A stretch of 64,000 bases of DNA from Schistocephalus solidus (taxonomy: Eukaryota; Platyhelminthes; Cestoda; Diphyllobothriidea; Diphyllobothriidae): positions 1-64,000 of the forward strand of contig WEDG01002105.1 of NCBI GenBank assembly GCA_017591395.1, read 5' to 3'. The position numbers and the translations under genes were made by a program. Under the pieces are notes generated by a model. It did no database searches. It saw only the letters and a list, made by a program, of their open reading frames with translations, and was not told where the DNA came from. How positions within the stretch are numbered: position 1 is the first letter of the stretch; each line of letters begins with the position of its first letter. Positions 13,046 through 26,200 of this stretch are shown one piece after another.

Positions 13046-15194
13046 GATTAAACCCACATTACCGATGTTAGCGTCGATAGTGGTGGTACTTTACAGAATG
13101 ATAGTGACTTTATAATTAGTGAGGCTAGTGTGCGCGGTAACGGGGGCGATGTGAGATGAACAGTGACTTGGACATGTTTTCATGGCGCTGGATTTGGAGA
13201 CGTCAATCAAGGCCGACCCTTGCTGGGAAGATCCCTTTACAATTTGGACACGGTGGCAGAGATTGTATACTTGCGTTATCTATCTCTAGCACTTTATTCA
13301 TCCTTTAGCAAGGTACTCTCAGTTCTAAGGGCTGATTTGCAGGTGCTTGGGAGAGGTCATTAATGTGTCTTTAAAACAACGCTTTGAATCGCCTTGCATG
13401 CTGGCATTACTGGCAACTTCGCAGCAGAATAGCCGTTTGGACATGCACTAGTCATCGATCCTCGCGATGTGTATGACCCACCGCAATTATTTTTGCTTCA
13501 ACATGGCGCAGATAGAGAGAACGCCTGTTATTTTCAAGATCTCAGTTTTTTCCTGCCACTTCACCCTCGCTATTCTTCGAAAGTAGCTAGGCGAACGTGA
13601 CTGATCTTCACGAATTTTCTGTAATTATTTCCTGTTAAAGGACAAAAGTTCTAAATATACCAAGTTTTTTGTCGAGTAGGATGCAGTGATCGTTCAAGCT
13701 GGAGTGCTTTATCCGGTCGAAGGTCTGAATGGTATGCGATCTCGCTGTCAATCTTAAACTGTTCGAGTTTGTCCACTGATGTGAGACGTTTAGCTGAAAT
13801 TAATAAGAGTCTGATGTAGTCAAAAATTGGCGCCGTTTGGTGAACTTAGGGATCGTGTGCTCGACTTTCTGCATTTATGGACTTTTGATTACTTTGCAAG
13901 CCTCCTTTATTACCGATTTTATATAATGTTCAGAACCATTCAAAACTGACTGATGATGATTGGGCTGAAAATACTTTGCCTGATAACCATATTAATTTGG
14001 GTCCACTTAATCACTGAACAGTGCCTTATCTTTTAGTAACTGACAACCCTGTTAGCTGCAGAAGTGCTTTGTGGAAAAGAGCTGAGCATTCCTGAGCCTA
14101 GAATCTTTAGGACTTTATTGCTGTCTTCTATTGTTTGCAACCCGTTCGTTTGCTTCCGCCATAATATGAAGACTTTCAACAACAGTTTTTTTCTGATAAA
14201 GTAAAAGCTGTGGGTTCTGGTGGAATTAGGGCCTACTTTATCAGCGTTACCCGGGGTCATTTATTACGCGGCTTTCCTCGAAGTTTCTTCATTTATGTTC
14301 AATTTGTCTTTCTGTCGCACTGTAAGTGACTCTAAAATCATTCAACCTGCTGACATTTCATTGCTTAAAGTTGTTTTAATTACATAAGCTAACTGCTGTG
14401 TTTGGACGGGTCGAACAATTAACGAGTGCCTAATTGGCATCGCTTGGCTGCGCAACCGATGGCTTCCGCTTTGTATTTACGTTTTAAACTCACTTTAGAT
14501 ATCAGACTTGGGTGACGTAATTCAAAAGTATTCTGAATCTTCAGTAGCGACTTACGTGGCTGAGGCATTTGACGTCAGTTGACGTCAGCTTTATTTTCAT
14601 TTCCCACCAATACGGTTTGTTTACTGTACTTCTACTCTAGTCTACTTCTACTTCAATAAATTCGTGCCCTGGAAATTTCCTCATATTGATGTCGTTATAT
14701 CGTCATTCATAATGTAAAGGTTTTATCGTAACATCCTAGGTCTCACTCGTGTAGCCCATTATCATAGTGAGCAGTAAATGGCAGAAGCTAAAACATTAGC
14801 ATGCTGAGGTTCTAGGCCTTCCGTTCACCGCTGGCTGGATGCCCTGTGAATCACTATACTCCTTCACCTATATTTATTAACTTACAAACTGTGCTGCAAG
14901 TGCTGCTGTTTTCTGTCATGTTTAATGTCTGGCAGTCTCTACTTGCTTCATTTCAATTTACGTCGCTTTAAATGTCCTTCGGTTTACCTTGTGCAAGGAA
15001 GGGAGAATCCGATTTGAATTAAATTATTGATCTCATCCGAAAGGAAGATCGCGAAATTGCCGACAAATGTGTGTGTTCCTACAACAGTAATTACACGGGT
15101 GGCTAGACCTATCAGGAAGCTGGTTGTTTCTTGAGGGAATAGAGAGGGAAACCGGCTCTGGGAACTACATCTCCATAGCTTTTCAGCGCATTTC

Positions 15195-15600
15195 CACACT
15201 AAACAATCTGAAACTCTTCCAAATTATCACGCTGCACTAAAGGTCTTAGCTTGGAAGGCGGCCAGGTGATGGGTCAACTGCGTTTTCCCATTCCGACAAT
15301 TCAGGACGTACCAACTCCTTTTTACCTGTGATCTGTACAGGACTCCCAACCAAATCAGATCGAAGCTGACCTCTTGTTTCTATGCAAACCTGGTCCATCG
15401 TGTTTGGGTCGGACGTGTGCAGCATGCGTAGACGTGTCGTTCAGCTTAGTCAACCAGTGCGCCCGAGCCTGCTTCCTGTCGCTCTAACTTTGCCTTGCCA
15501 CTGGGTTGAAATGAGTTAAGCAGGAGAGAGTGCGCCAGATGATGCACGAGTCTACTAATTCACGCGCACATCGTGGTCCTGCATCCTCTTCCCATCGTCA
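15195..15600 (+). repeat. Solo, diverged 3'-tail unit of the large retrotransposon
   Basis: The order of landmarks follows one tail unit of the 39480-44780 element: AACAATCTGA, then a TATCACG...CTAAAGG segment, then CTTGGAAGG, and near 15525-15570 AGAGAGTGCG followed by TCACGCGCA. No reverse transcriptase is attached. It is either a 5'-truncated LINE copy or a SINE sharing the LINE tail. Confidence 0.5.
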
Positions 15601-15689
15601 TTCTTGACGGGTTAACTGACGTGAGGCAGGTGTACTACAAACGGGAATAATACCGAAAAAGTTAATAGGGAGGGGGGGTTACTGGGTTG

Positions 15690-15790
15690 GCCATTTCTGG
15701 TTTATAAGTCTTCATTGGTCAGCCCCACCCGAATCCATGTTTGCAGGACTTGGGACTAGAACCAGGTTTCTTTGGTCCTTTAACTTTGCT
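15690..15790 (-). repeat. SINE fragment
   Basis: Contains GGCCATTTCTGG, a TTATAAGTC-like stretch and AGCCCCACCCGA in the same order as the fuller SINE at 20886-21045. The tRNA-like head is largely lost. Confidence 0.35.
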
Positions 15791-16262
15791 ACAGATCCAC
15801 GGTCCGTTATCCTGTTGGTTGCAACTGGGAATTTTAATTATGGTGAAAGTGCGTTCACCGGTCAGATTACGAGGCTTGCCCATCGTTTTTCTCAATCCAG
15901 ACCCATCGCAGGCAATTGCATAGCGACAATTAATTATTCCGGGGAAGCACCGAGCCTGAGATGGCCATTTCTGACTTCAGATGGTTAAATAACCAGAAGT
16001 GTCTCTCCCTATCGCTCTTGTGTCTTTAGTATGCTGCCTTTGTGCAAACTAATTATCGCTGTGCGAGGGCTAAAGATTGAGCACCAAGGTGCTACTTGAC
16101 GAGCGTGACCCATAACATGGCTCGTTTACGCACCTCCAACATAATTGTCATATAATTTTATCCCTAAAATAAAGCATTTGCTGCCTTTTGAGCATATATC
16201 TCCTTAAACTTTTTGTGCGCGCATTTAATGAGAAATAATATAATTTCTAAAGGAAATACAAG

Positions 16263-16597
16263 ATTGGGAGGCCTGGCATCAGAGGAACACCCTCAAATCT
16301 CGGCAAATAAACCGGATGCATGAGGAGGAACTGCATGCTGCTCGTGACAAAGTTGTCCTGCTGTCGGCTAGCCTCGCGAAAGTAGATCCGAGTGATGTGG
16401 CCATCTGGGAACGTATTTGCCAGCTCTGTGACCTTGCGGGTAGTTCCGGCGACTGGTCTGCTGGTGGAAGTGGAAGCATTTCACTGAATAAAGCCTCAAC
16501 CACGCAATACTCACAGAACCCGCCGAAGGATGTCACACGTTTCAGGTCTCTCTTGCTATCCCTGAGGAAGGATCCACCTAAGTTGTTGCGTCAGTAG
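16263..16597 (+). CDS. CLTA/CLTB orthologue (clc): Clathrin light chain, exon 2 (C-terminal)
   Basis: The acceptor AG at 16261-16262 gives an exon starting in the phase left by exon 1. It reads WEAWHQRNTLKSRQINR, the continuation of the heavy-chain-binding helix, then a helix to SASLAKV. The C-terminal block contains DVAIWERICQLCDL, equivalent to GTEWERVARLCDF in human CLTA, and DVTRFRSLLLSLRKDPP, equivalent to DVSRMRSVLISLKQAP. An insertion of about 20 Gly/Ser-rich residues separates those two blocks. The reading frame ends with TAG at 16595-16597. The 4.8 kb intron (11430-16262) contains retroelement fragments. The next gene, ZSWIM8, is on the opposite strand, so the two genes converge. Confidence 0.9.
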
Positions 16598-16776
16598 GAT
16601 TTTTCCCTACGCTTTTCACGGTATCTTCTCTTCCTCCTCAGAATCTATTTTATTTAGTTTATGTCGTTTCTGTAATTGAGTTCTCCTTCATTCCAACACT
16701 TACTTCTCTTTTTCTGTGACACCTTTTTCGGGTTCTTTTCGTAGTAACACTGTGCAATTATGTCCTATCGAAACAA

Positions 16777-16782
16777 ATTAAA
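16777..16782 (+). promoter_or_regulatory. Possible polyadenylation signal of clathrin light chain
   Basis: ATTAAA about 180 bases after the stop codon, the first near-consensus signal seen downstream. Variant hexamer, so only a candidate. Confidence 0.3.
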
Positions 16783-17674
16783 AACCAAGCTGATTGGTCC
16801 TTGTTTCTGGGCGATTGAGAAAGCAAACTACTCGCACTTTAAGGATCAACCGGCAGTTTGCAACTGAACGCTTCTATGAACAGTTCTCCTGCGTGCCCGT
16901 CTACCCGGGGAACAAAGAAAGACGCGTACGAGTGCCTTGAGGTATCTATCATGGCATTGTAGGAGAGTAAAGTTAGAAAGACCTTTGAAAGTAAATAATG
17001 CGCCAGTTTTTGATGAATGACTAAGATTTCCATACTGGTCGTTCAGTATTAAACATTTATCCTTCAGGCTTTGAACGGCGCTCTAGGACTTTGCCATTTC
17101 ACCCCCTTCCTAATATTTAAGTTTCCGGTTCTGGTTGGCGGCAGATTCAAGCTAGCCACCAAAATGAGCGGATAAATCTCACCATGGACGCATTTCAGGC
17201 CCCGTAGAGTTGATATGCCAACTAAGTTGACTTCGTCCGGCAGTCTGTAACTGACCAACTTCCATACAAACTGATTGTTCGTTATGTGTACACGTGTTTC
17301 ATGGGGCATCGGAGTTAGCCGCGATGAATTTCCGCACAGATATGAAAAAAAGGGCATTTAGTTGGAGTGTCAGGCTCACAGTCTGATATCCCTAGTTTAG
17401 TACGTTAAAAATAATAGCCGTGGAGGCAGTGCTAAGTAGTATTGTTTTCGGGTGGGAGTTCTTGTCAAGCCGATAAAGTTTACAGTCCGAAATTTGACCG
17501 TTTAAGTAGTGCGGCTGGATCTTGTACTTACAGTGGCGATATCATAGAAGAAAAAGAACGATGAAGGGAATTTTCGTCCAGGAAAATGGTGAGACTGTTA
17601 GACGGAACATAATCCAATCTATTTTTCACGCGGCTTTGGGTGACATCTGAGATATTTATGTTTGTTGATGAATG

Positions 17675-17912
17675 CGTGTGTCTTAACGCTAACCCTAACC
17701 ATAACATAAAACTAAACTGTCGCCTGAACCTTAACGCTAGTCGTACCCTAAACCCTACAGTTAACATGATAATAACCTTAACCCTTAGCCTAGCCATGAC
17801 CCTAACTGTAAACAAATCCTAAACATTATTTCTATGGACTTTAGCACAAAGTGATATGCATTGTGGGCAGTTCCTTTTCTCATGTCCTGTTTAAGCGGAC
17901 ATACAAGGCATC
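17675..17912. mobile_element. Miniature inverted-repeat element with telomere-like interior, copy 1 (5' incomplete)
   Basis: The interior is built from degenerate CCCTAA/CTTAACC units (about 17690-17820). The right end reads TCCTGTTTAAGCGGACAT followed by ACAAGGCATCC, matching the right terminal repeat of the copy at 57702-58090. The left terminal repeat is not recognisable. Same orientation as copies 3 and 4. Confidence 0.65.
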
Positions 17913-19662
17913 CAAGAACTCAATTCCAGTCCGAATCCGATTGATGTAGGACTTTCTAAATAGGGCATGTACCCATAATCGGTGTCTAGAATGAGACAAC
18001 AACAATGCGTTAGTCCTGAAGTGCTGTACACAAAATATGATCTACGGTAGACTTTAGGTGGGCTGAAGCAACCGAGCAAACTTGTCGAAAGACGGCGCAA
18101 ACATGGGCACACTCACTGTTTTCATTTCGATCAGAAACTTCGTGCGCGCAAGTATAATATGCCATGTTTTGGCTCACGAATTTCGAAAACATAATCGATC
18201 CTCATGGCGTTCTAGGGACCACTTCGGTTTATCGAAAAGATCGCCACAGAAAACTCACAGAGACAAATAGTATTCCACTTTCGAAAACACTAACGCTCTT
18301 CTAGAATTCCTCGAAAAATTAATATTGGGCCGACGGCTCCTGATATTACTAAGACCGCCCTGGTCTCTCCTTATTCATGGTAGGGGGCACACAGAGGAAG
18401 CGATTGCCTTTCGCCGTCGGATATACGCTTATTTCGCTGATACATCAGAATAACGACACTTCGTTTCTTCTCCTCGGCTGAATAATGCAAGGCGAAAGAT
18501 ATTTTCCTGGTCCTTTGAAGCCAACTCAGTGTGCCAAATGAATTCTCAACCAGAAAACAATTCATCCCTATCAAACCCTCCATAGATTCAGTGATGGCGC
18601 ATTACTGAGCCAATTTCGTCGACCTATAAAGCAGTCCGACGGAGTGAAACCGTGGTAGAAGACACGTCGGTCACATTAGGTGGCAGTTAAAGCAGCTCTG
18701 GAGTGTTGCAATCGGCGCAGAAACCGTTTCATTCCGAGCTTAGAATACAGAGTCAGTATTTACTGAAATGACCCACCCACCCCTCAGTGAGATTTAAAGA
18801 AACTAAAAGAGATTAATTTTCTTATCAACAGCAGACTGATCCAAATCTTGTATCGATCGGTACTCGGTGAACGCATCCGCCTGTGACCACCTATTGTCCA
18901 GTAGACATTTTTAGGCCAGCCGCCAAAGCCAGATGAGATAAGTGGCGTCATAAAGGAACAGTAGAAAAAGACACATAAGTTATACGGCGAATGTTCTGCC
19001 GATCTACGGTGGCCAGACAAACTGCCCAGATCAGATTGACCCGGTAAACCCTCCGTTAGAACACTGACCAGGTTACATCTAGATTCTATGGCTAGTAACT
19101 GGACGGAACAGCGCAAACTGTATTGAAATAACCACATAATTTTTACACCTGCAAATCTGGCAACCAGCAGAAATTTTAGTACCTGTAGTCTACCACCTTA
19201 CCATAGTCTCAACAAGTATAATAGTTAAAATCACAACTACATGATTGGCCAGTTTTATCGGTCATTATGAAGCGACCGTAGGTTTCAGGTGAAGAATGAA
19301 TCATCCAGCGTTCCGCGCATGCTTTATATGAAAACCCCAAGTAGTAAATCATGCGTTATAACTCCATCACATGCATAAACTGACCTTAAACAACCGTTCA
19401 AACCTCTTAGTATTGTTTTCCATCTGAAAGCATCGTTTAGGTCCTAGCGTCTCTCCTACGCCTGGGACTTTAAAAGGCAGGCCGCGCTACGAAAAAAGAA
19501 ATCACTCGTCTTCGGGCGTATGCTACTCTGCCCGATGCACTTCAACGAAGAGGCCAGACATTTCCAACGCCTGCACAGGGTATGCGCCAGAAACAGCGGA
19601 ATGAGCAGAAGAAAGAAGGCAGATTGAATAAGATGCCTCACAGTAGCAACAAGTAGTGTAAA

Positions 19663-19680
19663 TGTGTGTGTGTGTGCGTG
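19663..19680. repeat. GT microsatellite
   Basis: About nine GT units with one GC interruption, in the intergenic region downstream of ZSWIM8. Confidence 0.8.
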
Positions 19681-20052
19681 GGTAAAAGAATAGAAAGAAC
19701 AGCAAAAAGAAAAACAAAGTATGAGGCAGGAAAAATCACACCACTGGCGATGGAGGTGGTGCGCTGCTGCCGGAGGATGAAGGCACACAACGAAAAGGTT
19801 GCCCATAAAGGCAACAACGACAACAAAAAGAACGTGTTGCCAGTCAACACACAAGATTAAGTAAATACACGTATACATGCACGCATAGACATGTATATGT
19901 GGGAGATTTCGGGCAGCACAAAAACAACCAGAGGATAGAGGCTGCTAGAACCACTAAGCTGCAAGCGGAGAGGAGGAGAGATGGGGAGAGGGCGACGAGA
20001 GAGGTAAGTAGAGATCTTTGTGGTTGCATCAAAATGCGTGGAAATGGAAGTG

Positions 20053-20290
20053 TTAGGTACGCTTCAGGTCAGCAGTCTGGATGCCGGCGAGGATGCGCTG
20101 CCAGAGGGCGGAGCTGCATTTGTGGTGACGGTGAATACGAGCCAGCAGATTGTCCCAATGCAATTCCCGGTCTGTAGCTGGCATCGCCAGGTGGAGATTG
20201 TAAGCGTTCAGCAGAATGTCCACAAATTCGTCCCACTCGGCCTGGCCCTGGCCGATGAAGCGCAACCGCTGGTTGATAAACTTGTGAAAT
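20053..20290 (-). CDS. ZSWIM8: ZSWIM8 last exon
   Basis: Acceptor GAACCTAG|A completes the Leu codon (TT|A). [21 protein letters not shown] aligns with MQYIHHRLIHLTPADYDDF, followed by [16 protein letters not shown] (human VNAIRSARSAFCLTP) and [12 protein letters not shown] (human KELWQRVSLEMA). Stop TGA at 20053-20055. The C-terminal tail is eight residues past LWQRI, close to the human length. Confidence 0.93.
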
Positions 20291-23200
20291 CTAGGTTCAC
20301 AAAATGGGAGAAACAGAGGTACAGTCAAAAGACCAGACGTTGGTTGGTAGACATACGGCCCAGCGGTCATTAAGAAATATTGCACTAACAGGTGCATCGA
20401 TAACGGAAGTCATGTTGATCTCGATGAGAATTAGTTGGTTCGCCGACGCTTCATAATTTGCCCAGTTTAAAGGTGAAAAGCAACTATGGCTGCCCCAGTC
20501 CCTTGGGATGGAGGAAAGTAGGTAACCGATATGCGCCTAGTGTAACCCCTTCCCCTCTTCCAAACCCATCGCGAGGCGGCTGACGAGGGATGTGGGCACA
20601 GTGGCCGATAAGGTTGAACATCCTCACCACACGTGACATACACGACCTGATCCGAGAGTACGTCCTGCGCATGATTATGGCCACGGAGGTCGTGGTTATA
20701 GATTACGTGTCGATCAGGGTCTGGAACTTACGTAAACAGGAACTAGGTTTCAGTATCCAAGATCTTACAGGGATAAAAGAGAGCGCAGAGACAACACTAA
20801 GGAATCATTAGAATCTGATCCTAAGTCCGGAGTACTGCGTGGTCCCTTCACTTAGGTATCTTCCAGGTCACGACCTTAGATTAACAATGCCGACAAAGGC
20901 AAGGGAGACTGGAATGGCTATTTCTGGCTCATTAAGCGTCATCAGCTATTCATACCCAGCCCCAGGTGGTGCCCCACCCGAGACTCGAACGCGCGATCTG
21001 TTGACCAGAAGCCCAACGCTCTAACCATTAAGCTACGGGTTCGACTTCTTGCTGGTTTGGATAGGGAATATTGACATTCGTTGATGAATGCTCACTCATC
21101 GTTAACGGAACGCACTCTTGGGGTTCATTCTCGAGACCCACCAGCAGTCACACAGCGGCTAGTGGTAGTAGAGGCCAATTAGCAATGCCGACAAAGAAAA
21201 GGGAGACTGGATTGCCCATTGTCGGCATTACTAAGCTGCCTCAATACTACTAGCTTACGTGCGGCTGCTTGCAGGGCTCGAGAAGGAGCCCAAAGGCAGA
21301 ACGGGACGAGTGAGCGTAGGTGAGCGTCATGATAGACCGATATCGCGTTAGACCCACCCAGTGACAGGTGTTAGTGACAACTCTGACTCGAATGGACTGG
21401 AGATAAGATCCAGCGTCGTAAAGGTAGATAAAAAACAGCGATTCTTCAACATTAGAGGTTCTAGAATAGCTTCCCAAGTTAAGATGGCGACGTTGTCAGG
21501 AAAATTTCCGAGCTGGGAATCGCATCACAATTGTGAAAATCCAGGCGCAATTTAATTTTAAATGATTAAGGAATGGAGAGACTCCTTCAGAGTCGGGAGT
21601 CCTAGGTCCTAAACCAGTAAGGGCTATCCGAATAGAGGCCCTTCATTCAAGACGGTGCGATCAATACCATCTAGGCTAGACATCCACAAATTTCACCGAT
21701 CGAGACAGGTTTCCCTAAGTAACTAGAAACCAAAAAAGCCTGGCAGAATTGACGTTAGTACAAAGTCAGGTTTGCCACAGCATAAGGGACAGGTGCCTAA
21801 CTAACATAACGAACAATACCTCAGTTCCCCGGAGCGCGTTGTATTGCAAAACAACGCCTCTGAAACGCTCCTTTCAGCTTCAAGTTAGAAGGGGGACCAA
21901 GAGTGGAAGCAATACATCGAAAGAGGCTAAAACTTTTCCACCAGAAAACGGAAAGTAGAACATGAGACAGAAATGGCAGTAAACTTACAAGCTATGTGTC
22001 CTATTTATCATTTTTTCAAGTAGGTCCTTCCCGATGGGACTGTGAGTGAGCTGCTGGGCAGTTGGATGAGGTGGGTAGAGAACAAACGCATCCACAGACT
22101 GGGCCTGTGGCGTAAACGGGATAGGCAGGGTGTGACCTGCGAATTGCAGTTGCGCTTGTTGCGACTGCGGAGAGTGTACAGCCATATCGGGTGGCCAGAA
22201 CCGCGCGGCAGCAGCGGCAGCGAGCTGTTGGTAGTGCTGCTGTGCATGAGGATCATGGTGCATGGATTGTGGCCGTTGCTGTGAACACAGGAGGGTCTGC
22301 GGACGCGAATGCTGCGTAGAACCATTGCAGCTCGCAGACCACCGCGAGGCGGAGGGAGGATGACGCCGTTGAATAAACTGGCGTAAAAATCCGTAATTGT
22401 TACCATAGCGTCCAGCTACGACCTGGGGTGGTGGCTGCTGCTGCTGCATACCACAGAGTTGTTGAGCTTGCCAAATCTCCGGATGAGCCGGCGGCCAAGC
22501 GCATCCTGGTACTTGGGGCCAATAGGCCGGTGACAGTGGTTGGCTAAAGTGGGCACTCGGGGAAGTTAGGTCCGACGTGCGGGGAACTGTGGACCAGTGG
22601 GTTCCAGAGTGGCTAAGGCTGGAGTTATAACACTTTAAGACCTTGTTTGTCACTTCTTTCATCAGCAAAGGGCACTGAATACATTGCAGCACCAGAGAGC
22701 AATATTCGTGGACGGCATGGGGACCGAGCAGATCAGCCACCTAAAGAGAAGTGATGAAAGTGATTTTACAAAACCGTCTACTCTCAAATAATCAGTACAA
22801 TGACAAGTTAGCCTTAAACATACCTCGAGTGTCCACAAGATCTGAGCGTCAAAGTTCTTCGTGGCTGCCGAAACAGGCAGAAAGACGGATTTGTGTGGTG
22901 GCTCGTTCAGGAGGGCTGGCATTGAACAGTCAGCGGAACCGACTCGTGCCCCTTCATTCCAAAAACCCATGCTATCACCTGTAGTCGAAGTGCCGTCGGG
23001 TCGAGCGGTGGCCGCAGTGACATTACCGCCCATTGAATGCTGTGCCTCTCGGGATGCGCGATTGGCAGAAAAAGAGGCTGACGCCTGCGAAGGAACCGAG
23101 CCCATCTGAGACGAAAGTAATGAACACGTAGCAGTGGTGTGGATTGACTAACATTGTAGAAGAGTTTAAAAAGAGGTAAAGCCAATAAGATGGGGTCACT

Positions 23201-26200
23201 CAGAAGAGGAGACGGATCTAAAAGGAGACAAAAAGGATAAAAAACAACGATGCTAACCTGTGAATGAAATAACTTTTTAATGGCACACATGGCACAAAAA
23301 AAAAGGCCCTCCGCAAGAAGACGTGAGCCTTGTTTTCCAGTGCCGAGGCCGAATCTGCGCTAAAAGTTTCATCATTGGCGTTATTCGCGGAAGATTCCGC
23401 GACGCCAGGCGTAGCGCTGTTCGAGGGCTCTCCGGAGCGCGGGCTGCTAACAGACTGTGCGCTAGTCGCCACGGGACATTGTCGCCTAGGCTCCTCCAAC
23501 TCAGACGGCGGACCAGATGAGTCGCTGGAGACGTCGCGCTGTGAGGCATCCCCTAGGGATCCAGCCACGTTGGAGGTGGCAGGGTTGTTGAGCATTGAAC
23601 AGCTCGTGGAGGCTCCATCTTCATTTGCCGCCGCCGCCGCCGCCGCGGCGGTAGCTGCAGCAAACGAGTTTGCAGGGGAGGCGGCGGTGGTGTCAACGGC
23701 GGTAGTGGTAGTGGGTGGAGTCAAATTCATACTGCCCAGTGCCGCCAGAGTAGCCAGGTATTCACCAACGTCACCCGCACTGCTGGCTAGACTGGCGAGA
23801 CAAACAGCTTCAGAGCCAGATACATCGGCACTAGTTGCAGTTGTAGCATTGGCACTGCCATCCGTGGCGATATTACTTGAGGTGGTTTGAGCGTTCACCA
23901 GGGCTGCAGCGGTCACCTTGGTTTGGAATAGCTGTGGTGTCGTGTTGGGAAGGTCTGAAGACATGGAAGATAGTCTAATTGATCATCTAACAGTCAAGTT
24001 AAGGTGCAGTAAGAGGGGCTTGTGCAAACGGCATTCAATTAGATGTTGGAAAAGCAGGCAAAATAGAAAGAGAAAGAAACGATTTTCAGTCAAGAAGAAG
24101 GGTTCTCAAAGAGAATAATAGAAGCGGTAAGGGTTCAGCACACTTACAGGGTAGACTGTTAGGACCAAGTTCGCCGGTGGTAGGCACACAGGTATTGGGC
24201 AACTGTGTGTAGAAGGACGGTTGAGCTTGGGAAGGCTGTGGCGGGATGAACGGTGGAGCAGCACCAAGCCGAGCATCCTGGTAAGTACCGTACGCCGGAG
24301 GGTGGCACACCTTCAATAAGAAAAATCAAGCAGCCAATAAGACGCCCGGTCTTTAAACATAGCAATATTGAGTGCGAGAGAGGCGTGATAGGTGGCCATT
24401 GTAAACAGAGATGCAGACACGTAAATAAGCGCTAACCTGGCTTGTTTCGACCGGCAGAGCCCACGGAGTTAAGAACCACCGTGCGAGCTCAAGCACTACA
24501 ACCAAGAGCTAGGCTCTAGAGAGATGCCATAAGTACATTAGCCGTCCACTGCAGTGGTGATCACTAGCATAGAGATCCCAACCAATTAGGCCACTGCATG
24601 AGTTCAGCGTGTTTAAGCTAGCTACACACAACGATGTCCCAGGAATTGCTTCTCGAATCGCGGAGACTTGCTGTACCAAATATCTTCTTTAACATAAATA
24701 ACCAATACCGAAGGACAAAGAACCATCACATGCAATATCTGAACACGTAGGAATCTTGGATCCAGTGCATTCCTCAGGTCTGCTTTAAGCACATCCGTTC
24801 TTTTGTTAAGCTAGCCAGTCAACACCAGTTCCCACTGCGTTTCTATGAAGTGAAATCTTGGGTGAGTTCCCCAATGCGACGGAACGCGTGATTAAACTGT
24901 CTGAGAATAAAACTATTCAGTCCATCATCAGTAAGGAGTTTCACCAGGTATGCTTTGAAATTCGGTCTTCAAGACGTGGTCTGTCAGGCGAGGCTTCAGA
25001 AACTAGTACAATCGTCAGTTTTTTTGAGTGCCACAGCCTCACTGTGTAGTTTAAACCATCCAAATTCAGACCACAAGCCATAATGTGATGGGAAAGTGTT
25101 ACGGCCAGCAGACAAGCGAAAATGAACAAGAAAAGATTACTCCTGCCACTCATGCATTTCCCTGCAAATCCCTTGATTACTTGCCTCGACTTAGCACGAA
25201 TGTAGTCATGTCTGATCTACTCGGACTCAATCTTCCACGCACAAGGACCTGTAACAGGGAATCCAGGGAGCTTGACCAATGCGCATCTCTAGTAAAAAAA
25301 ATTGAATACCAATGGTCAACTTGTACGTCTACATGAACCGTCTTCGGTCTGGCCTTGAGTTTAAATCTTTTCTGCGGCGTCGAATGAAAGACAGTAAAAC
25401 CGAACTCAAGGGTCGGATGGGAAATACCTTCGCCGAGTTCTTTAGGCCAGTGCAAAATGTATTCGAGAGACTATTCTCAGGAAGGGGTAGCCAAAGCACA
25501 CCGGTCTTCGTTCATTTTCCACGCGTAAAACCCAGCACTGTAGAAGGGTGGGTCTGACGGAAGCCCGATAGACGAGTACCTTTTTGGCTGTAGAGATATC
25601 CTTTCGGTGGACTATGTCGTGCTTAATCTGTCGGCTAAGCAGCAAGTTCGCCCTGACCTAGCTGAAACTGCATACTTCATCATGTCGACCGAAGGGTGCC
25701 CCTTTCGACTACCGAAGCTTATGAAGCTAATCAGGCCAAGTGGCTTCTGGTGCGAACAATTTGCCTGGACATTTGAAGTGATTGAGTAGAAAAGCCTTTA
25801 AGGACACAACTTCCTCAAATAGACCATCGGATTTGGACAGGCTCAACGGATGCGAAAAACGAGGAGTAAAAGAATGAGGTTCTATTAGTATGTTAATCAG
25901 AAGAGCAAGCAACTCGCAGATCGTTAGTTGGAAGACAAATGGAGATATGACTGGAACCGGTATATGATCAACCAACCGGGTTTGTGCAGTGCATCTCACG
26001 GCAAAAAATGTTTGTGAGACCGTACTAACTCGGTAACGAATACTAACGAACGCAATATATAGTAAGTTTGGCCTGTATGTAGGCGTTTAATAAGGTCTCA
26101 TTTGGTGCTATAAAAAAACCAGGTAGTTTGAGCGTAAATGGTGTGCACATAAATTTATTTTCAAAGCGCTACCGCCCATTTCCGTCCTTTGAACTGCAGT

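Larger units (their letters stand above)
11430..16262 (+). other. Clathrin light chain intron
   Basis: A 4.8 kb intron starting GTTTTA and ending ATACAAG. It holds a decayed zinc-finger piece of the large retrotransposon (about 12950-13045), a solo copy of that element's 3' tail (about 15195-15600) and a SINE-like scrap (about 15690-15790). The rest, including 11450-12900 and 13050-15190, shows no gene I can support. Confidence 0.6.
16598..20052. other. Intergenic region between convergent genes
   Basis: It separates the 3' ends of clathrin light chain (+) and ZSWIM8 (-). It contains a miniature transposon with telomere-like interior (about 17675-17912) and a short GT microsatellite (19663-19680). 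No coding region is recognised. The 3' UTRs of both genes must lie here. No canonical AATAAA was found on the minus strand near 20053. Confidence 0.55.

Noticed and set aside
17690..17820. True interstitial telomere, or a chromosome-end fusion
   Set aside because: Units are degenerate and irregular, and equivalent tracts at 38270, 50600 and 57780 sit inside an element with shared terminal inverted repeats.
20960..21045. A functional tRNA gene on the minus strand
   Set aside because: A and B boxes are present, but the anticodon loop has eight bases and the T and acceptor stems do not pair; it continues into a SINE body.
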